From Pontederia crassipes (lineage: Eukaryota; Streptophyta; Magnoliopsida; Commelinales; Pontederiaceae): a stretch of DNA of 64,000 nucleotides. Location of the stretch: NCBI GenBank assembly GCA_030549335.1, contig JAUKPH010000017.1:8455501-8519500 (forward strand), given 5' to 3'. Below are positions 47,296 through 59,146 of this stretch, piece by piece (position 1 is the stretch's first letter; each line of letters starts with the position of its first letter). The notes beneath the pieces were generated by a model. The model saw nothing but the letters and a program-made list of their open reading frames with translations. It was not told the DNA's origin and searched no databases. The position numbers were made by a program, and so were the translations under genes.

Positions 47296-50200
47296 TCATT
47301 TGACGGTGCAGATCTTTATGACTGACGCGACCCCAATGCGGTGCAGCACGACTACAGCATCACCCAGCTCGCAGAGCTGTTTCTGCACTGCTTGCTTAAG
47401 CGCAGCCCGCAAGATCACATCAGTTGATTCGGATTCAGTAGCCTTCGCCGAGCCCTCAGCCAGCACGGGGATCAGCCCTCTGTAGATCAGACTATGTCTT
47501 GCTGGTGTTTCATCACTGACGGTCCAGTCAAAAGAGTCTGTTGCTAACACCGGGACAACCACGGACATGATTGGGACTCTTGGACGATACTTGGCAACTA
47601 AATTGGCTGTGGTTCCTCCTCGAGTTAAGACTACTATCAGTTTAGCCTTGGCTTTGTTGGCTGTCCGAACGGCCGAAGATGCAAGACTCTCCAATGGGCT
47701 CATGGGAAGAGGGGCAGCACGTATCATCTCCTTGAAGATAGCATCATAGTCTAGGGAGGACTCGGCCTCAACGCATATTTTGGCCATGATCTTAACTGCC
47801 AGCTCAGGATATGCACCAGCCGCACTTTCACCACTAAGCATAACACAATCCGTGCCATCTAGAACAGCATTTGCAACATCAGTAGCCTCTGCGCGTGTTG
47901 GCCGAGGAGACTTGATCATGGATTCAAGCATCTGAGTGGCAGTCACAACAGGTTTGCCAGCAAGATTGCATTTGTAAATCATCATCTTCTGGGTCAGGAA
48001 TATCTTTTCGACAGGTATTTCCATCCCAAGATCACCGCGAGCAACCATGAAGGCATCTGTCTCCCTCAAGATATCATCGAAATTTATGACACCCTCCTGG
48101 TTCTCAACCTACGGAGGCCAAAAACAGGCACACGAAAAGTAGATCAGGCACAATTAAAGTTAGAAATTCTCCAAGATATAAAATTCTAAAAACTTTCAGA
48201 ATGGAATCAGGGAACCACAATGAATAATGCAATTTTTTGGCCAAACAATGAATAGTTAAGCTGTATGATCATTTACTCAAATACATTGAAAAGCAATATA
48301 AGCAATATATGAAAAGGTGTATGCTCAACTTTTTTTCTTGCAAGCTAAACTTAAGATAGACCAGATGATAACTAATTCTAATTATCAGATGAATTTGCAT
48401 GGAACTTTATACTGGTTCTTATGCATGCAATATTTTTACCTGGTTTCAAATGCGAAGATGCATACCTTGGACATTAATTTTATATTTTTGGCATGAGGAC
48501 CAAGAACCTTTCGAACATTAACAAGATCTGATCCTTTACGCACAAATGACAGGGCAATCATATCAATATTGTTTGGAACACCCCATTCCAAAATGTCCTC
48601 CTTGTCCTTCTCTGTCAGTGTGGGAAGATCTACAACAACACCAGGAAGATTGACATTCTTCCTCTCACCTAACATAGCTGTGTTCTCACAGCGGCATCTC
48701 ACAGTTCCCACACCCGGGTCACAGGAGAGAACAGTCATGGTGATGGTCCCATCAGCGCATAATATAGTATTGCCTGGCTTCAGATCTACAGGGAGCTTCT
48801 TATAACTCATAGAAATCATGTTCTCATCTCCTATGATTGTGTAGTCAGTGCTGATTGTAATTTCCTGACCTTCTGTAAGCTTAATAGATTTTTCATCCCT
48901 CAGGAATCCAGTGCGAATCTCAGGGCCCTGGCAAAGAAAAAGCACACATGATTATGAAGAGCATGCCAAAATATGGAAAGCATATGAATTATCAATGTAC
49001 TTTTCTTAAAGTCTCAACTTTTTAGAAGAAAGAATATTAGTATTCATAGTATGATGATCAGATGGTGGTAGCTCCAATGCAACTGACTGAATTAATGTGA
49101 TTGACAAATGACATCCCCATATAATCTTCTTCCTCAATATCTTTTAGCAGACCAGTGGCTAAATGCTGATGGGGACCATGATTGTAACATGCGTGGGTGT
49201 CATGAGTATGAAGATGTCAATAGTGATGAAGGAAATACTGTCACAATTTTGGATATTCCCCAAGTAACTTTGGGCTATTTTACGGGAGAATTACACGAAT
49301 CCAATTTTGAGAGTGGTAACTATTCAGTCCTTTAATTTTAATTTGTAACATCTGCCTCTCCTCTCCGACGCACGCACAAAGGGGGAGGGGGGCCGCCCCC
49401 CTTCCCCTCTGTGCGCTGACACCTGAGAGAGGGGAAGGGTGCAGCCACCGCCCTCCCCCTCTGTGCGTGTGACACAGAGGGGGAGGGGGGCGCTCTCCCT
49501 CCGGAGCGCAAAGACAGAGGGAGGCAGCCGCCCCCTTCCTCTCTCCCATCCGGAGCCATAGGGGAGAGGGGATGCTGCCCCCTTCCTCTGGCTCCGGTGA
49601 GGGGCGGCAGGCCTCATTTTTTATTTATTTTTATTGGTTTATTAATTTTTTATATTATTTATTACAATTTTAATATTATTTTTATTATCGGTTCACATTA
49701 TTTTTTGTTTTTTTGTCGCGTCATGTTGATGGGCAACGGGAAAATTCACTATTGGCATTCAAGAGGACAACGGGCGCAAGAAATAAAAACTTGATAGTAT
49801 AATCGAGTCACTTGGTGACTGGCTATTCTACTTATAACCGATTTAAGCCAATTGAATTTATGGTAATTAACACACCAGATTGACAAGTGACCATTTGAAT
49901 CCAAAACACAAAGTGACCCTTCGGATGATAAATCAGTAAAATCTATTTCATCAAAACCAGCGCTTAGGCTAAAAAAGAGCTTCCGTTACAACTCAGAAAT
50001 AGACAATTCTGCAACATCCAAACAACGACATCCACGTGACGCCATTAAAAAAAAACTACAAAGATGTTGATCGAGCAATATGAACCATTAAATGAGAAAA
50101 ACTCATATTGCAACTAAAATTAAATTGCCAACAGAAATGATGAATTGCCAGATGATGGCAATCAAAGAGAATATGAAAAGAACAAACCTTGGTGTCGAGC

Positions 50201-50445
50201 ATGACGGCGCAGAGAATCTGCGTGTTCTGCATGGCAATCTTGAGGTTATTGAGGGTCTCCTGGTGGTAGTCGTGGGTGCCGTGTGAGAAGTTGAACCTGG
50301 CAACGTTCATGCCCGCCCGCAGCAGCTTCTCCAGCATCGGCACCGACCGGGACGCTGGCCCTAGCGTACACACGATCTTAGTCTTCGGCACACGCCCATC
50401 GTTGGGCAGCTCCTTCAGCATTCCCTCGATGTCTATGTTTCCCAT
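47296..50445 (-). CDS. Pyruvate kinase, cytosolic isozyme
   Basis: Catalyses phosphoenolpyruvate + ADP to pyruvate + ATP, last step of glycolysis, in the cytosol (no transit peptide; begins MGNIDIEGML). Three coding exons: 50188-50445 (86 codons), 48466-48927 (154), 47296-48108 (271 with stop), 510 residues, normal for plant cytosolic forms. Motifs: TKIVCTLGPAS near residue 23, FNFSHG, MLDTK/GPEIRTGF across the first junction, the B domain to about residue 170, the pyruvate kinase signature IKLMSK/VENQEGV with the catalytic Lys240 as the last residue of exon 2, MVARGDLGMEIP and TATQMLESM with MLSGESA, and the C-terminal domain ending KICTVK. A further intron in the 5' UTR (50448-50630, donor GTATGT, acceptor TAG three bases before the ATG) is supported by splice sites. 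No lesion seen. Intron 1 holds a GC-rich repeat-like insert. Confidence 0.96.
49285..49810. repeat. Insertion in pyruvate kinase intron 1 with GC-rich core
   Basis: Flanking AT-rich arms around a core (about 49365-49615) with repeated GGGGGAGGGGGGC, CTCCCTCCGG and CACAGAGG/CCTCTGTG motifs in alternating orientation. Right-hand arm resembles, in part, that near 53310-53400 (ATGTTGAC, then TATTGGCATTCAAGAGGACAA versus the inverse-like TAGTGATACTCAATGAAAGG). Likely a non-autonomous element; small frames in the core are not genes. Confidence 0.4.
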
Positions 50446-50447
50446 TT

Positions 50448-50630
50448 CTACAAACACCAAAACCGCGATCGCCACTCCAATGTTTCATCAAAACCAACAG
50501 GTTGATAAAGAACCATTACGAAAGTTAACAAAAATGAAAAGCAAACTGGGAAAAAAAACCCACCGTGTTTTGACAAAAAAATATAGCGATGAAGAATTAT
50601 GAAAGGGAAAACAAAACAAAACGAACATAC
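50448..50630 (-). other. 5' UTR intron of pyruvate kinase
   Basis: On the minus strand GATCTCAA/GTATGTTCG at 50631/50630 and TTTGTAG/AAATGGG ending at 50448. Pyrimidine-rich 3' portion. Inferred from consensus only. Confidence 0.6.
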
Positions 50631-51239
50631 TTGAGATCCATCAATCGAACTCCGGTCGTACAGATCAAATCAAATAAGTAAATAAACAAATAAAATGGAT
50701 CGAACATAGAGGGAAAACAAACAAGATCGATCGATCCAGAAGTCAAAGACATTTACAAAAATCGAACCTTTTTAATCCTTTTATCCTCTTCTTTGTCGCC
50801 CTCGTAATTATTTCGAGCTCAGTTCCAGCTTGGGGAGCGAAAGCATGAAATATAAAGGAGCGCGAGTTCATGGGAAACGAATTCTAAGCTTAAAAAGGAC
50901 ACAAATTCGATTCCCAGGCGAAAATTGTATGCGTTTCCCGTTCTCGCTTCAGGCTCAAAACAGAGTAGTTCGGACTGAGGGAGAGGGGAAACGTTCTCGC
51001 GGTGCGAATTCGGCGAACGAGGACCGTCCGATGTGTTTTGTGCGGGGAGGATGACACGATGGAGCACGCGGAGCGGGAGGCACAAAAAAAAAAAGTGGGT
51101 AACGGCCCATTGGCTTTAAGAAAAGGCGGCGGTCCACCAAACCATCTCTTTAGGCCTTCCCTTGCACGAGGCGTCTTTTTATTTTTGAATAAAATTATAA
51201 AAATATATTTGGCTGTTAATTTATTTGGATATAACATAA

Positions 51240-53100
51240 ATTTTCTGAGGTGACAGAAAAATTGGGAAAGAATATAATTGTATTTTTTTTACTTTTCATT
51301 AGGATGGGTTGCATTCTTTCTTTTCATAAAATAAATGCTTTTCCCATAAGCATTATTATCCACATCCGATAGTAAAGCTGGTGCAATTAACAACTATCAC
51401 GTATATTTGTTTGTGAATATATTCTAGACTTAGAAATATATTGATGAGAATCTACACAAAGAAATTTGAGTACAATGTACTTTTAAAAAAAAATGTGCCC
51501 TTTTGTCATGGAATTTTATGCAAATCATCCAGTCTAAGGTAATAGAGAAGGACAATGGTACATAGCCCGCACTGTTTTTCATTGTTGATAAATACTCACA
51601 ACAAAAAAAGGGCGACCTAACCCCGCCAGACCGGCCTAGCCAAGTCAGGCCAAAATTGAGCAGGGTCAGTCAATGTTCCTGTGAGCATGGCACAACTCAG
51701 TCCGAGGCGTGATCAAATCCGATTTGACATAATCCGACACAGCTCGAAAGTTCATCTCTACTACATAACGAGGGCCAAGTTGCGTGAGGCTCATCATCTT
51801 TAACGCTTCTGAGATGCCCTTCCAAACATGTGGTCATTCTGGAGACATTACGCACTATTATTCATTTTGTTTATCTTTCTAGATTTTGATCAATCAACAT
51901 TAAATATCCATATATAAGTGGAAGATTAAAAAAATTATAACATTAACAATAGAATAAAAATATCCATGATCTTACAATTTAATAGAATTGAAGTAATCAA
52001 TTATGAAATAAAACTAAGCTAAAATCATGGTATGACCATGTGAAAAATCAGCCGCCCCCACAGTGGCATTTTTTAAAAAGGAACAATACTCATAGCATCT
52101 AAAAAAACAATAACCATATGCTCCATTGATAAAGAAAATATATAAATTAATTGCGCATTTTAAACAATTATATGTGTAGTTCCATGCATCAATGGCCAAT
52201 GACATACACAGCACAACACTTTTACCATCTGAAGAGTCCATCGTATCTGCAACTCTTGAGATTCATTGTACTGGAGGGTAGAGGTTCTATATAACACCAT
52301 AACTATAATTTTCCCTGGAGTTTGGGTAACCATCCCTCAGTTAACGTTCACTACCCTATTTAATTAAATGATATTTTTTCATGCAACCTTAAGACAATCA
52401 GTAGACATTATTATCTCAACTTTTATTTTTTATCTCATTATTTACTTAGGATGTCTATATTTGATTTTGTTAAAACTTTTTATGCTTAGGTCATTCTACA
52501 TAACAATAGGACAAATAAGCACATCAATTAATCATAATAACAAATAGTCATAAAATGATTTAAATAGTAAATAACAAATATAAAAGATGATTTAAGTGTA
52601 CAAAACATAGACCAATGTTTTGTGTGGACATCATGTTGTAACTACTCACAATTTCCTCTACGAAGTCATGACCACCAGGACCACGACCTACAAAGTGTTG
52701 AACTCATGGTCACAACCCTTTTTGAGTCTTGACTCATGTCACAACTCCCAAAGTCATAACCTCCTTGTCGGGGTCCTAATAGTTGTGACTACCATGGTCA
52801 TGATCCAAAGTCAATGTCACAAAAATATCATATGGGGCCCTTACACATATGGTCAATTGATGTCATTACTATCAGGGGTTGCATGGTTGTGGGTTTCACG
52901 AAGACGAAGGCCACGACATCAATGTCGTACCAATGTCAACGGAAGAAGATAACTACCGTGGAATGCATGTGAGAGAAAACGAAAGGAAAGATGCAATCAT
53001 GTGAGATGACTAGGATATCATTCCCTCAAACAGCCCAAGGACTTAATCATTCTCTCAAATGTCTCCTAGTGGAGGCGATGGTGGCAGAGGAGTAAATTTT
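51240..53100. other. AT-rich spacer with local GTCATGACC-like low complexity
   Basis: 51600-51760 has a degenerate GC-richer patch with CCGACC-type motifs. 52620-52960 repeats short GTCATGAC, ATGGTCACAAC and CACGACC motifs. No gene supported. Confidence 0.4.
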
Positions 53101-53400
53101 GGGCGGAAAGGATGTGTGTCATTGGTGATGCAAAAAAGGGGGCATCGCACCTCATCTCCACATCGTCGGGGGATGTGGATGAAGGCCCTCCCGTCTCCTT
53201 CGAGTTGTTGGTGAGAGGGGGGGGGGGGGGGGGGGGGAGGGTCCCCCCCCCTCTCTTTTTAAAAACTTTTTTTTGGCTATTCTTATATTATTTTTTATTT
53301 TATTTTTAAAAAAGTGCCATGTTGACAAAAATAATAGTGATACTCAATGAAAGGGACAAATTGTGAAATAAATCAATAGTTAGAGGACATTCTGATTACA
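53100..53400. repeat. Element-like segment with G-run/C-run core
   Basis: GAGAG followed by a run of more than 20 G (about 53217-53238) and a CCCCCCCC run, then AT-rich arm. Resembles the layout at 49285-49810. Confidence 0.35.
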
Positions 53401-53479
53401 AATAAAGCTGGATGAAGAATTGGAAAGAAGATAAAGTTGAAGAAAAATTGTCTAAATTTATCCTTTTTCTTATTTTGCT

Positions 53480-53870
53480 ACTCAGGGATTTTCATTGGGT
53501 ATTCCTAGTAGGTGAGGTCTTTAGTTCGGTTCTTCCACTTTGAGTATGGTTATACTTGCAAAGTATGAACAGGTGAAAGACATTTTATACATGTCCATGC
53601 AACGAAGGTAACGCTAGTTTGCATATTGCATCTCTAACCATCCAAAATATCTTGAAAGGTCGAACATTTATCATTGACCCAGCTTTTTCTTCTTGTTAAA
53701 TCTCATCTCGCGTATTTGAAACCTTAAACATCACTTGGTCGCCTACAGTAAAAAAAACTATTTTCTTCGACCTCTATCTAATATAAAACTTTCAACGAGC
53801 TAGTGTGGCCCCTCGGTCTTTCCTTAATAAGGTCCACCTTTTAGCCTATCATGGTTGAGCTTCGTCAAGA
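53480..53870 (-). pseudogene. Ty3/gypsy pol C-terminal remnant
   Basis: On the minus strand, about 53650 down to 53540, one frame reads RDAICKLALPSLHGHV, stop, NVFHLFILCKYN, matching the conserved YRLALP...VHNVFHVSMLRKY segment after the gypsy integrase. Upstream VGDQVMFKVSNT-like text (about 53690-53750) fits the family's preceding VFLKVSP region. Interrupted, non-functional. Confidence 0.7.
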
Positions 53871-53879
53871 ACATAGAAA

Positions 53880-56150
53880 GTGTCTCTCGAAGTTTCTTAA
53901 TATCATAATAACAATGAATTACAATAATCAGATGATATTATTCTTGCTAAATATTTTTCATAGAATAATTATTTCTCATCGAATTACTATTTTGAATATG
54001 AAGAAAACACAAAACATTTGTACTATATTATGATTACTTTGTGAATTGATCCATATTTTTTCTCTTCTCATTGGAGAATTTTCTTTACGTAAATTTAATG
54101 TCATTTTTGTCTACTATTGTTTGAATGCACTATGTTGGACTAGAGTTAACTCAAATGATGGAACTTTTCACGAATAGTGTGATTAAAAATAATTTGATAA
54201 AAACATATAAAATAAATTCAAATTTAAGTAATCTAAGAATAGTAGTTTAAATTGAATTAACATTTTTATAATTATATATATATATGTTGAAAAAATAGTA
54301 TTATAAGTATTAATATAGGAGCGACATCAAATGACACAAATTTTGTTAAAATTAGGTGAAAATGTTAAACATGATTTGTAATTCCTCTTTATGATTAAAT
54401 TATACGTGTGTAGATTATGGGTATACACTATATATTGTTAAAGTTCAAAATGATATTTTTATATTAAGAGTGAATTACATAATTCTGAGCTTACTTTGTA
54501 ATTTAATGTATATTTAATTAGAGTTAATTAATATATAAGTTATAAAGAGGGAAATTTGGACTACTAAATGAATAATAAAAAATTTGATTTTTTCCCCCAA
54601 TTTCCACCTTCTCACTTTTAATAAAATTAGCTTTGATGCTCATGTTATAGTACTAATTTATTGTCCTTTAACATATAATGACTTAAAAAAGTCTATTTGT
54701 CAATGAGTTAATATCATTAGCTATTAATTTTATTTATAAAATGAAATGATGATTTTTCACACACCATTTAAATGATCAAATAAGATTATAACATAAGATC
54801 ACTACTTCATGTACCATTTAGAGAATTAAGAAAAAAATAGTTATAAGTTTAAAAAAATGAACGAATGGTGAAAAAAGAATATACCCTATAATATAATATT
54901 TTTTTTAGTAGAAGTGTTATAACTTCTAGTTATGTATATAAAATAGTAAACGCTCTCTTCTCATTCATTTTGATTACTAAAATATTTTAAGTTTTTGTTT
55001 TTTTTATTTCAATTAGTATATAAATTGCAAAGATAAGTAGGGGAAATGAGTGGAGTATGGAATGAGTAATACAGATATTATAGTGGCAACGAATGATTAA
55101 CTAAAATTAATTATGAGATTAAATTTGGACAAAAAAAATTGAATAGTTTAATACATTGTTAATACAAGCACACAGTCATATATAATACATTGTTAAAGTC
55201 CGCAAGGGCATAGTTTAATCATGGTTAATTACATATTGTGGACTTAATTTTTTTAATTTAAAGATACACTAATTAAACCGGCTATTAACTAGTATACAAG
55301 TTACAGAGAGAAAAAAAAATGTGGAACCACTGGATGAATAATATCTAAAAGTAAAATCGTTATAATATTTTTCTTATATTTCTAATATGAATAAGTTAGT
55401 GGATTAACTTAATAACATAATAAAAATGAGGGATTATATATTACAATTAATGAATGAAAATTTGTAACTTAATTTTTCTAAGTGATGAAAAGAATATAGA
55501 AGTGAAATATATTAGATGAAAAACATGCAAACACATAAGAAAATCATTAATCATGTAAATACCTTGGCAGACGTATACATGCAAACACTTAACAAGTGAT
55601 GAGTCTAGGTATAGATAAATAAATGAGAATATAAAATGCAAAAGAAAAAAAAAACATCAAGTAGACATTGTGTCTTATTTTATTAATTTTTTTATTCCTC
55701 TTACTTATAATCTTTTTCAACTAAAAAAATCTCAAAATAATGACTTGCATGAAAGAGAAAAAAATAATATATGAAATGAACAAAACTAAATAAAAGAATA
55801 ATAGATGGACAAAACAAGAAAGAAAAATAGGAATCCAAGAACGAAATTAAATAACTCATTGTTCGGTGTTTCTTGTGATAAGAAGCATTTGATTTTGTAT
55901 TTTCCTTTTAATATATTTTATATATGTAGAAAGAAAATGAAAAATTCTGTAATTATCAATGGCTTTCTATGCCACAATTATAATTAATAATATTATATAA
56001 TATATTTGTTAATGGATGAAATAGATGAGAAATTTTGAAAAAAGATTAAGAGCAAAGATGAATTGAAGGTGATTTCAATATATATTCAATACCAAGAACT
56101 TATCATATCATGACAAAATTATATTCTCTTTCTTTTTCTTTCTGTCGCCA
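53880..56150. other. AT-rich spacer
   Basis: No supported feature. Confidence 0.4.
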
Positions 56151-56154
56151 GGAT

Positions 56155-56641
56155 CTAAAGTAAATTATATGAATTGTCCTTCAATTTTGGATACGACAAT
56201 TAGATGATCCTTTAACTTTAATTTATAATTAAGCTATTTTCAAACTTTATTTTAAAAAAAACATGCCATCCTCCTGAGCGCCAATGACAAGTTCTCCAAT
56301 TACATAGCAGATGTGATGCAAAAAATATTATATACTATAAAATAATTAATTAATTAAAAAAGAGGCAACCGTCATCAAAGCTGGAGTAAGGGTGCTGGAG
56401 CCCCTTCTCTGCTCCTCTTCGGCAGGAGAGGAGAAGAGAAGGGCGCCCCTCCCCTTTTTCTCTCTCGCATGTTCGTTGTCCTCTTTGCAAGTTCATTTTT
56501 TCTCTCGCGCGTATCGACGAGCGTGCAAGAGCGCCCCTCTCTGTGCGAGTTCGCCTACGAGCTCGTATAAAGGAGGTCGACGCCCACTTTTTCCTCTCTC
56601 ACATGCTCACCTACACACGAGAGAAAAAAAGAGGGCGTCAA
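56155..56641. repeat. Repeat-like segment with AT-rich left arm and GC-rich core
   Basis: Left arm ATTGTCCTTCAATTTTGG then ACGACAATTAGATGATCC, followed by a core (about 56385-56640) with repeated CTCTCTCGCGCG and GCGCCCCTC motifs. The right arm is cut off by the gypsy LTR starting at 56642, suggesting the LTR inserted into it. Confidence 0.35.
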
Positions 56642-57429
56642 TGTAACGTCCCCAAAATCAGTCATCTTGCCGCGCAGTCAAACTGACCATAAGGGCACTA
56701 TACTGCCTATTACTTTTTTGACTTTGACCAGTCAACAAATGAGACACGTGACAATGGAAATAATAATAAAATGAGTGTAAGAAATGATTGCTGAAGAGAT
56801 ATCATTGAAAAATCACATGACATTATCATTAAATGAAATCACTCAATGGAAAAAGGAAGTTCACAAATATTAAACATTCCAGCAAATTGTCACATGTGCG
56901 ACGCCAAGAGAGGGAAAACATAATATCCTTTGAATACAAGAACTAATAATGCGAATAAAGAAATTAAGGAGCGGAAAGCTTTTGAGTTTGACAAGTCATG
57001 TGCAACCGTCATTAGTTTTGCGCCCTCCATCACCTCCTTAGATAGGATTCTCATCGGTAAAATTCTAATGCAGGGGCATAGAATATCCGTGAGCAAAATG
57101 CCCAGTACACATAGAAATATAGGCGATAAAATGATAATCAGCTTATGATCAACAATAATAAATAAGGATAAATATAACACTTATTTTTTTAATGTAGGCT
57201 ATGAACCATACTTGTTCATATCGATGCTTTATTCCTTACTATGACAATACTTTGTTCTGTACTTTACTCTGCTATACATTACCATAATTTGCTCTGTTCT
57301 GTGTAATGCTACGTCTTTTACATTATTATAAAGTTCTTAAAGTTCGTTATCATATGCGAGCTCGACTTGATTAGGTTGGAAAGCTAGAGGTGTCTCTATG
57401 CATCTGTGTAGCCAAGATGCCCATGAAAG

Positions 57430-57700
57430 GAATGGAGTATGCTATGCATACCCTTTTCGGAATATAGGTGGGAGAGGACATGTATCCAGGGACAGTGGTC
57501 ACTAAAGACCCATATTTTCACTATCTCCTCAACTGAGTTACCTGTCCCTCTTGCACTTAACTTGTAATTCATGTATCGCCCCCGTGGGGGAAGAGTGTGT
57601 CAATACGTCATCCTAATTCGGAGCACAAGTGGGAGAGGGCCTGTGATTCAGGAGCAGTGGTCGTTAAGACCAGTAGGTACACTGTCTTATCAGTCCAACT
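57430..57700. repeat. Diverged tandem duplication (about 125 bp) inside the gypsy LTR
   Basis: GGTGGGAGAGGACATGTATC (about 57470) and GTGGGAGAGGGCCTGTGATTC (about 57628) start parallel segments that both continue CAGTGGTC...TTAAGACC or TAAAGACC and end CCTCTTGCAC/CCCCTCTCAGTAC. Confidence 0.6.
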
Positions 57701-57944
57701 ACTTGCCCCTCTCAGTACCATATCTTGATCTCTGTTCTGTACTCTGGACGGCACATTAGCTATCCCGTGATTTCATCTATGCTTTACTTATCTTATTTAT
57801 CATCTCTAGAGTTAGGAATCATGAATCAGTAAAAGGTAAAGTCAGAACCTTTTTTCTTGAGGAAGAAGGCCTAATACATTTTCTACTATGTTGGATAGGG
57901 CCTCAAGTGGGACTGTTCGAAGCGGGACCCGTCTATGAAAGATC

Positions 57945-58410
57945 GGGACCCAACAGAAGGCGCACTCTTCTGCTTGACAGAACTCGGGCCGGGTTGCGGA
58001 CGACCTGAATCGAGCTTCTATCACGAGATTAGTGTGCATGACCCGGTCCGAGTTGAGATCGCCTGAACTCGGACCGAGTCGCGGGCGGGACTTTGGCCGC
58101 CATCCCGACTGAGTTAGTGCTAGGTCCGATCGATCGATTGATGCGACCCGGGCCGATCAGGGTCTAACTCGATCGGGTCATTTGCACAACTTTCTCGATC
58201 GGGACCCAACAGAAGGCGCACTCTTGTGCTTGACAGAACTCGGGCCGGGTTGGGGATGACCCTGTTCGAACTTCTATTGTGAGATTAGTGTGCATGACCC
58301 GGTCCAGGTCGAGATCCGTCTCGAACCAAGCTGCAGGCGGGACTTTGGCCACCATCCCGACCGAGCTAGTGCTTGATCCGGTCGACCGATTGATGCGACC
58401 CGGGCCGGGT
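57945..58410. repeat. 256-bp tandem duplication inside the gypsy LTR
   Basis: Units start GGGACCCAACAGAAGGCGCA at 57945 and at 58201; both continue with CTTGACAGAACTCGGGCCGG and end with GCGACCCGGGCCG. About 80-85 percent similar by eye. Apparent open frames here mirror each other between copies and are not genes. Confidence 0.85.
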
Positions 58411-59146
58411 ATACTTATACTCGGGCCGTCCTCTGTAATGATCTAGGACAAGTTATCAGTGACTCGGGCCGGGTCACAAGTGCGCGAAATCGCATCCACC
58501 TTCTCCTCCTTCTCCGACCATCCTTTGACCGTCAATGCATGATGGTCATAACACAAAAAATGACATCTATATATTCTAGATTAATATGGGTCCATCACAC
58601 GCATTATATGATTATCGAATCATCACCTATGAGGATTAGAACGTCTAAGGTACCTCTGTTAAGTCGCTGGATTGGTTCGCCGACGGATTCATTGATTTCT
58701 CCGATCCCTATCAATCCTAGTACGAGGAGAGTGTGGTTGCTCTACTGCGCGTCGAGGGAGGATCGCTGTGCGTCAAATGTCCTTGGATCGTCCCGACGTG
58801 CGTTTTGCCCTCTTGTCATTTGTTCGTCGTCCGTCAGAACCAAAGAAGAAGAGAGGAAGAGCAGAGGAGGGAGGCAGCCGAGTGAGTTGTCCAAAGGGGT
58901 GAGTGGCCCTCCTGCCCTTTTATCGGACCTCGTCCCCCCCCCCCCCACCCCACCCCACTCAGGGATGAGGTCGTGGGAGTGGGGGAGAGAATCGGGGGGA
59001 GAGGAAGTTACTCCCCTTCCCCCCCCCCCCTCCTCCCCCCCATTCTCTCGTTCTCTCTCTTTTTTATTCATTTCAAATACAAATTTCAAATTCTCTTTTT
59101 CTTTCATTTTTTGAATTGTTTTTATCCAGTCGTTACATCACTAACC

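Larger units (their letters stand above)
56642..59137 (-). repeat. Large (about 2.5 kb) Ty3/gypsy-type LTR
   Basis: Plus-strand ends are TGTAACGTCCCC and CAGTCGTTACA, so TG...CA ends with a 7-base inverted repeat. Just right of it, past a solo copia LTR, lies a fragment resembling the extreme 3' end of a gypsy coding region on the minus strand (60476-60565), which makes this the 3' LTR of a minus-strand element. Contains two internal tandem duplications (about 57430-57700 and 57945-58410). Orientation is inferred. Confidence 0.6.

Noticed and set aside
49280..49617. Three overlapping minus-strand Pro/Arg/Gly-rich frames in the pyruvate kinase intron
   Set aside because: All frames are open because of GC-rich repeated motifs; no start context, domain or splice link.
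50819..51253. Frames on both strands upstream of pyruvate kinase
   Set aside because: Region is promoter/5' flank; frames overlap on both strands without recognisable domains.
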